Of a DNA stretch of 13,781 nt, positions 7,866 to 13,781 are shown in pieces (the first letter of the stretch is position 1; every line of letters begins with the position of its first letter). This DNA is from Pigoraptor vietnamica. Its lineage: Eukaryota; Opisthokonta; Filasterea. The position numbers and the translations under genes were made by a program. The stretch covers positions 1 through 13,781 of the forward strand of contig CALSCQ010002005.1 of assembly GCA_943704525.1 (NCBI GenBank), given 5' to 3'. The notes under the pieces are model-generated. The model saw only the letters and a program-made list of their open reading frames with translations. It did no database searches and was not told the origin of the DNA.

Positions 7866-10800
7866 TCAGGCGGACTCTTGCGCCAGCTTATAACTCCCCA
7901 GCGACCCGCGCAACTCAAACGGCACCTCGCCTTCCTCGAGGCTCTCGGAGATGGCGAGCGGTCCGTTGGTCTGTCGCCGCCGCCGCTTCGGCCGCCGCCC
8001 TGCGTCCCCGTCCCCGCTGGGCGACCGCGGACGCCGCGCCACAGCCGGATGCCGCGCATCATACGCTGCCTCCTCCGCATCGCCCTCGCCCCACCCGTCC
8101 GAGTCCCAGTCGACGGGGTCGGTGGTGCGCCCGTAGCCGCCGCCGCCGGGCGTCAGAATGCGCAGGACGTCCCCAGGCAAAAGATCCACGGTGCACTTGG
8201 CGCCGAGGTTGATGGTCCGCCCGCTTGCGTGCCGCTCGAGCAGGTTCACGCCCCGCGCGCCGGCGTGCCCTTCGCGGAGGCCAAAGGGGCGGAACGCGCG
8301 TCTCTCCGATAGAATCGACGCCGTCATCGGTCGGCAAAACTCAATCTCGCGGACGACGCCGTCGCCGCCACGGTGCATGCCGGCGCCCCCCGAGTGCGGG
8401 CGGAGGGAGAACCGCCGCAGAATGACGGGGTAGCGGCGCTCGAGTATTTCGGGGTCCGTGATGCGCGTGTTGGTCATGTGCGTGTGGACGCCGCTGCGGC
8501 CGTCCCACGTGGGACCGGCACCCGCGCCGCCTGCAATTGTCTCGTAATAACCGAGCGTGTCGTCGCCAAACGTGAGATTGTTCATGCAGCCCTGCAGCAT
8601 ATTGCAATCAGCCCAAGAGATGTCGGATCAGCTCGAATCACAGACGGCTGTCCATCGACTCCACACTCGTACAAGAGAGCGAAAGGCCATTATCGCATGC
8701 AGTGACCCGCACCTGCGACGCGGCACACGCCCCAAAGGCTCGGAGCACGACATCCACTACGCGCTGGGATGTCAAGACATTGCCACCGACGACCGCGGCG
8801 TCTGGCGCAGGCGAGAGGATAGTGCCGTCGGGTATTACGATGCGCACGGGCTCCAAACAACCCTGCATCGCAGAATGCATTAGGACGCGGCGTCTGCAAC
8901 ACACACGCACCCACAGCTGCCCAAAGGCGCACCTGGTTAAGCGGAATGTCGTGGCCGACCATGCAGCGCAGGCAGTAAATGACCGCAGAGTATGCGACCG
9001 CGCGCGGGGCGTTGCAGTTCCCGTGCACCTGCGGACCCGTCCCCGTAAAGTCAAACACAGCGTCGCCGTTCTCCGCATCAATCGTCACGGTGAGTGCAAT
9101 CGGCGTTCCGTCGTCCATGTGATCGCGTGCGCGCAGAGTGCACCCAAGCCCACGCGAGAGGCGGTCGCGCGCCACCGCGATCAGCATGTCGCGCACAGCC
9201 CTTTCCGCGTTGTCGCGGATGTGCCGCATGTACGCGTGGACTGTCGCCAGCGACGACTCGGTGATGAGTTCGTGCACAAGCGCAATCCCGCGGCGATTGG
9301 CGGCCACCTGCGCTTTGAGGTCGCTGAGGTTGTCGGCCACGTTCCGTGAGCCACTGCATCCGGGGTGCGATCCCGGCTCCGCGAGAATGGCACGAATGCC
9401 GTCCTCCTGGAAGACGCCGCCCTCGACGAGTTTGAACGAGACGATGCTCGCGCCCTCTTCGGCCAGCGACGTCGACCGCGGGGGCATCGACCCCGGCGTG
9501 AGCCCGCCAATATCCGCGTGGTGCCCACGGCTCGCCACAAAGAAGACGGGCGCCGCAACGCCCTCGTGGAACACGGGCGTGATGACGGTGATGTCCGGGA
9601 GGTGGCTGCCGCCGGCTGCCGGGTGGTTCGAGACGAGCACGTCGCCGTCGCGCATCCCAGCGCCCACGTGCGCAATCTGGAAGCGCACGGCCTCCTGCAT
9701 CGCCCCAAGGTGCACGGGAATGTGGGGTGCGTTCGCGACGAGCCCTCCGTCCGGACCGAACAGCGCGCAGCTGAAGTCGAGGCGCTCCTTAATGTTCGTC
9801 GAGATGGACGTCCGCTGCAGCGCACGGCCCATCTGTTCGGCAATCGACATGAAGCGGTGGCCGAAGATCGACAGCGCGACGGCGTCCACGCGCTCCTCGC
9901 TGCCCGCCGCGCCCACGGTACCTTGCGCAGACAACTCGGACCCAACGAGAATGGCCAGGTCGCCGCCCGGTGCGATTGTCGCCGTGCACCCAGGCTCGAC
10001 GAGCACGGTGCTGTTGGCCTCCAGCACAATGGCCGGCCCCTCGAGGCTGTGTCCCGGGCACAGGTCCGTCCACCGGTGCAGCGCCGTGTCGCGCCATCCG
10101 CCGCGGAAATAGCACCGCGCCGTTGCGAAGGGGGCCGGAGGACCCGTCGCAGGCGGTCCGTGCGGCTCGGGGTCGAGGATGCTCTTGCCAATGCCGCGCA
10201 CGCGCACGTCGTCAACGATGATCGAGCGCTCGGGAATGGTGAAGCCAAATTCGCGGCTGTAGTGCTCGAGGAACGACTGCTCAAACGCGGCCACGGAAAC
10301 GCCCGCGCCCGCCGCCGGTGGCGTCATAATGGCGCAGTCGGTGCGGTCGTAGCGCAGGTTCAAGAAGGGCTCGAGCACGATGCGGCCGTCCGAGAAGCCC
10401 TGCGCCCGCAGTGCATCCGCACACTGCCGCGAGAGGCGGTCGATCTCGGCCACAAGCCCCGCCATGGAATCCGACGACAGCGCCACGGCCGCGGGCGACT
10501 GTGACTCGTGGACGACGTCGGCCATCGCTAGGCCGTACGCCGAGAGGATGCCGCTGTACTTGTGCACAAACACCGTGCGCATGCCGAGGGACCGCGCAAT
10601 GGCGCACGCGTGCTGGCCACCTGGTTGTGCACGGACATGTAAGCGAAACAGAGGACGTCACAGGAAACCACGCGAGCGGCACCCACCGGCACCGCCAAAG
10701 CACGAAAGCGTGTGGTGAGAGGTGTCGTAGCCTTTCGCCTGCGTCAGCGCACGAATGGGCCTGCACATTGCCTCGTTCGCCACGTCGACGAATCCAAGCG

Positions 10801-11239
10801 CCACCTCCTCGGGCGTCATGTGCTGACCGGACGCCGAGAGAAACTCGTTCACTTCGTCCGTCAATTCCGAGAAGGCGCGCTGCGTTGCAGCGGCGTCCAG
10901 CGGTTCGTTCTCGTTTGGACCAAAAATGTGAGGGAAGTGCTCGGGCACCAGACGCCCCAAGAGAAGATTCGCGTCTGTCACGGTCAAGGGACCGCCCTTG
11001 CGATAGCACGCGGGGCCGGGGTGCGCGCCGGCAGACTCCGGGCCAACCGCAAACATTCCGGAGCGAAAGAAGAGCCTGGACCCACCGCCGGCCGCCACGG
11101 TGTTGACGTCCAGCTGCGGCGCCTGTATTGTGACGCCTGCGATGGTCGTCTCAAACACGTGCTCGTACGTCCCAGCATACCTACGCGAGCGACGAGGTTT
11201 GAGAACGCGGCTTTGGCATAAGCATTCAAAACACACATA

Positions 11240-11311
<72 letters not shown>

Positions 11312-12733
11312 TGATACGTCCGTTGACGTCCCGCCCATGTCGAATCCAATGGCGGGCTTCGATCGGTCGTACGCAAATGTCGTCGTGCCGTAGCCAACCA
11401 CTCCGCCCGCAGGTCCCGAGATTATGGCGCGCGCCCCGCTGAACCCCTCCGCGCGCGCGAGGCCGCCGTCGGACTGCATGAAGAGGACCGGAATGTCGCG
11501 GATGCCGGCATCGAAGCCGGACGCGAAGCCGTCCAGGTAGCGGCGGATGCAGGGCGTCAGGTACGCGTCCGCACACGCAGTGAAACCGCGCGGCACCATC
11601 TTCACCATGGGCACCACCTGCGACGGCATAGGCTCAGTCAGCAAACCCAACAACAGAGCGATCGCTAAGACGGACCAACCTCCGAAGACAACGAGACATG
11701 CGAGAAGCCAAGCTCTGTCGCAATGCGCCCGACAAGCGCCTCATGGTCCCGAAATGTGTACGAGTGCGCGAGCACGACGGCCACGCTGCCGATGCCAGCG
11801 TCGCGCACGCGCTGAAGGTCTTCCCGCACGGCATCCACATTGGGCTCCTGCACAGCTTGCCTCAGCACAGAGCAATCCACGACCACCCACGACACGGCAA
11901 TCGCGAGGCACCTTCATCACGAGAACAGACTCGCCAGTCACCCCCGTTACGACTTTCCCGCCACAGCGCACGAGGTCGCCGGGTGACAAGACAGTGACTC
12001 GCTCGTCCACCTGCCCACGCGCGCATTAGCCACTACTAATGCACCGCTGTGTGACGCCATGCCGACCGCACCTCAATCACGTGCTCGTAGAGGAGGTCCG
12101 GCACGCGGATTTGCAGGTCGAATATCTTTGGGCGCGACTGATTGCCAATGTGGAGCAGATCACTGCGATGCCCGCTTCATGAGCCAACCGAGAAGCAGTA
12201 TCCCACCCCCTATGTCTCAAAGCCAAGCTTCCGGCCCACACGCACGCACACGCACATTAAACCAAACTTCCACCATCCCTCAAACCCTCCAGACGCACAC
12301 AACCAAGCCGCACCCACCGAAAACCACGCGTGATGACAAGTGCGGTCGGTTCTCCCTTGCGCTCGAGGAGGGCATTCGTCGCGACAGTCGTGCCCATGCG
12401 AATCCACTCGATCCGCGACGTGTCGAGCGGTGCGTTGGGCGGGTGGGGCACGCCAGTCTCCTGCCGTACAGTGGCACGTGAGCGAAGTGCAAAGTCTGTC
12501 TGTTGGTGACTCGCAAGACAACATATCGCACTGGGCACACCGCTGCTCTCTCGAACCTCCTGCAGAATGCGCCTGATGCCCTCGCGCGGCGCATCGGGAT
12601 ATGCCGGATCCACAGAGAGGAGCTTGTACACGCGCACCCTCCCATTGGGGCACTGCGCGTATATGTCGGTGAAGGTGCCGCCACGGTCGATGGCGAAGCG
12701 AAACCCCCGCGTGGGAGAACTGGAAGCCGCCAT
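7866..12733 (-). CDS. OPLAH: ATP-dependent 5-oxoprolinase (10 exons)
   Basis: Exons (minus): 12733-12557, 12460-12318, 12162-12072, 12010-11912, 11847-11680, 11617-11310, 11180-10687, 10620-8933, 8862-8713, 8591-7866; 1347 residues. The enzyme hydrolyses 5-oxo-L-proline to L-glutamate using ATP in the cytosolic gamma-glutamyl (glutathione) cycle. The N-terminal HyuA-like half has [11 protein letters not shown] (13-23), [28 protein letters not shown] and [11 protein letters not shown] (319-329), the phosphate-binding motifs of this family. The HyuB-like half starts near 735 with [15 protein letters not shown] and contains [55 protein letters not shown] and LTPGGGGYG. Similarity to animal OPLAH (1288 residues) is collinear throughout. 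The extra length is mostly a C-terminal insertion (about 1250-1320) that goes from acidic to strongly basic (RRPKRRRR, 1305-1312). The original C terminus (SYKLAQESA) is kept. The start at 12733 has a good Kozak context. Intron 1 (96 nt) is in frame and stop-free. Confidence 0.97.
11247..11308. repeat. (CA)31 microsatellite forming an OPLAH splice donor
   Basis: A pure CA run on the plus strand, (GT)n in the OPLAH sense strand, inside the 129-nt intron 11309-11181. The intron begins inside the repeat, so the splice donor itself is GTGTGTGTG. The upstream exon ends with the codons of the phosphate-binding [10 protein letters not shown] motif. Imperfect CA repeats continue to about 11231. Confidence 0.95.
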
Positions 12734-13072
12734 CTCCAGTGAGTGGCTGCGAACGACACCGCTTACAGCCCCCTCAGTGGCCCTGACGGCTCTTTGACCG
12801 TTCGGGGTCCAGTCTCCTCGATTGGGGATTCACACTGAAGTCACTATGGGACTATCCATACGGAATAAATTTTTTCAATTTACGATCACTAAAGTCACTA
12901 CCGCCTTTGTATGGACGTGTTACGCTATGTTACGACATTTTTCCGATAAGTCGTCCGACAAGGGCTCTAAATTTAGCCCTTGTCGTCCGACGTTCAGAGC
13001 GAATAAGTGTTATGCTTTCGCCCAGCTGCGCGTAATTTGAACGCATTGTGCGCCCTTTTTAGCGGGCCGGTG
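12734..13072. promoter_or_regulatory. OPLAH upstream region
   Basis: Sequence 5' of OPLAH (minus strand). Composition shifts to AT-richer from about 12840 to 13040, unlike the surrounding GC-rich DNA. It contains the 9-bp direct repeat AAGTCACTA at 12838-12846 and 12892-12900, an A/T-rich patch GAATAAATTTTTTC (12863-12876), and the palindrome described separately. A 72-codon plus-strand open frame (12822-13040) resembles no known protein. The region may be promoter, a decayed mobile element, or both. Confidence 0.5.
12950..12991. repeat. Palindrome flanked by 10-bp direct repeats
   Basis: An 11-bp perfect inverted repeat, CGACAAGGGCT at 12956-12966 and AGCCCTTGTCG at 12975-12985, encloses 8 bp. 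The centre can also pair as the 10-bp palindrome CTAAATTTAG (12967-12976) with a 2-nt bulge on the left. Overlapping this, GTCGTCCGAC occurs directly repeated at 12950-12959 and 12982-12991. The structure is visible directly; its role is unknown. Confidence 0.9.
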
Positions 13073-13093
13073 CGAAGTGTTTGTGTATGTGTG

Positions 13094-13137
<44 letters not shown>

Positions 13138-13300
13138 GTGCGTGTGTGCCGGTGTGCGTGTGTCGGCGTGTGTGTGCGTGGGTGCGTGCCGTGTGTGTGT
13201 GCGTGTCAGGTGTGTATTTGTGTCGGTGCCGGCGGTGTGTGTGTGTGTCGGTGGGTGTGTGAGTGTGAGTGTGCATGTGTCTGTGTTTGTAAGTTGTTTG
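13073..13300. repeat. GT-rich low-complexity block with (TG)18 core
   Basis: About 230 bp made almost entirely of TG, TGCG and TGTC units, with a pure TG run at 13097-13132. The plus strand is strongly G/T-biased. Open frames here are repeat translations (Val/Cys or His/Thr runs) and are not genes. Confidence 0.95.
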
Positions 13301-13781
13301 TCATGCTGTCTGTAAGCTGGAGTCGCGCCCGTCAGCGAGTTTTCGGTAAGCAGCGGGCGACCGCGGCCGGGTGCGTGCGTCAGATCAGTGTGTTCGTACG
13401 GGTGCGTGTGTGTTTACAACTTTGTTCATTAAAATGTGCAAAACGGTTTTTCTATGAAGTGTCCCGGAATGGTTGCTCGAGCCTGTCCTACGTGGCGTGC
13501 TGTCGCCGTGCCGCAGCCGTGCACGGTTTGTGTGTATGCAACAGATGTAGTGTTCGAATGAGTGAGTCCCCTCGACCAAATGGCGCATGGCCACTTGGAG
13601 ATCAAGTGAAGAAGTGCATGCGCCCGGCGCATGTGGGTGGGATGTGCTCGCTTCGTGCATGACTGGCAATGCAATCTGTGGATGTTTTGTGCACATCTTG
13701 TTAATTGGTTCACAGCAGTTGTGTGTTGTGTGTGTTTGTGTTGATGCCGGTGTGTAAGAGGGTGAACTGGTGTGTATGCGT
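13301..13781. other. Right-end non-coding stretch, no gene recognised
   Basis: Mixed-composition DNA with a small AT-rich island (about 13415-13455) and a return of TG-rich sequence from 13720. Frames on either strand give no recognisable protein and no obvious exon-intron pattern. It may be the untranslated flank of a gene beyond the window. Confidence 0.5.

Noticed and set aside
9365-10504. 379-codon open frame on the plus strand, antisense to OPLAH exon 8, and a 324-codon frame at 9138-10112
   Set aside because: Both lie opposite a 1.7-kb exon whose translation matches OPLAH along its full length. GC-rich codons leave few stops on the other strand, and the translations are Arg/Ala-rich without recognisable motifs.
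11221-11310. CRISPR-like or tandem array
   Set aside because: It is a simple dinucleotide repeat with no spacers, in a eukaryotic intron.
12822-13040. 72-codon plus-strand frame in the OPLAH upstream region, considered as a transposase fragment
   Set aside because: No catalytic motif and no similarity I recognise; it runs straight through the palindrome.
13077-13662. Open frames of 60-190 codons over the GT-rich block
   Set aside because: Translations are Val/Cys or His/Thr repeats from the TG microsatellite, followed by unrecognisable sequence.
13073-13781. Possible telomeric or subtelomeric repeat at the right end
   Set aside because: No TTAGGG-type or other regular telomeric unit; the GT-rich tract is irregular, and similar microsatellites occur inside introns in this window.

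Overview
This is nuclear DNA of a GC-rich, gene-dense eukaryote, most likely a microbial one. About 12 kb hold four complete protein-coding genes. Translating between GT...AG boundaries with matching phases gives full-length proteins interrupted by 30 short introns (40-231 nt). Many introns are UG-rich in the sense strand, and (TG/CA) or (TC) microsatellites occur in introns and spacers. The proteins resemble their animal counterparts closely, so an opisthokont or a near relative is plausible. The sequence alone does not settle the lineage, and I saw no tRNA, rRNA, CRISPR array or intact mobile element.

Layout: (1) 1-110, a pure (TC)55 run ending about 40 bp before the first gene. (2) 152-1990, plus strand, 8 exons: a YIPF3-type five-pass Golgi membrane protein. 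(3) 1991-2719, a convergent spacer without a recognisable gene. (4) 5849-2720, minus strand, 9 exons: a 722-residue class II histone deacetylase with a long disordered N-terminal tail. Its domain carries class IIa-like features but keeps the catalytic tyrosine. (5) 5850-6436, a divergent promoter region with E-boxes, a CCAAT box and a CArG-like element. (6) 6437-7635, plus strand, 7 exons: ARL5, 179 residues. (7) 7636-7865, a short convergent spacer. (8) 12733-7866, minus strand, 10 exons: ATP-dependent 5-oxoprolinase (OPLAH), 1347 residues. (9) 12734-13781, the OPLAH upstream region with a nearly perfect palindrome, followed by GT-rich low-complexity DNA.

The genes do not form a pathway. YIPF3 and ARL5 both act at the Golgi/trans-Golgi network, the deacetylase is a chromatin or signalling regulator, and OPLAH belongs to the glutathione (gamma-glutamyl) cycle. 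Orientation alternates (+ - + -), so the deacetylase and ARL5 share a divergent control region while the other pairs converge. No new multi-gene system is evident. The most interesting points are the hybrid features of the deacetylase, the palindrome upstream of OPLAH with a MEF2-like core, the NLS-like insertion in OPLAH, and the microsatellite fused to a splice donor.
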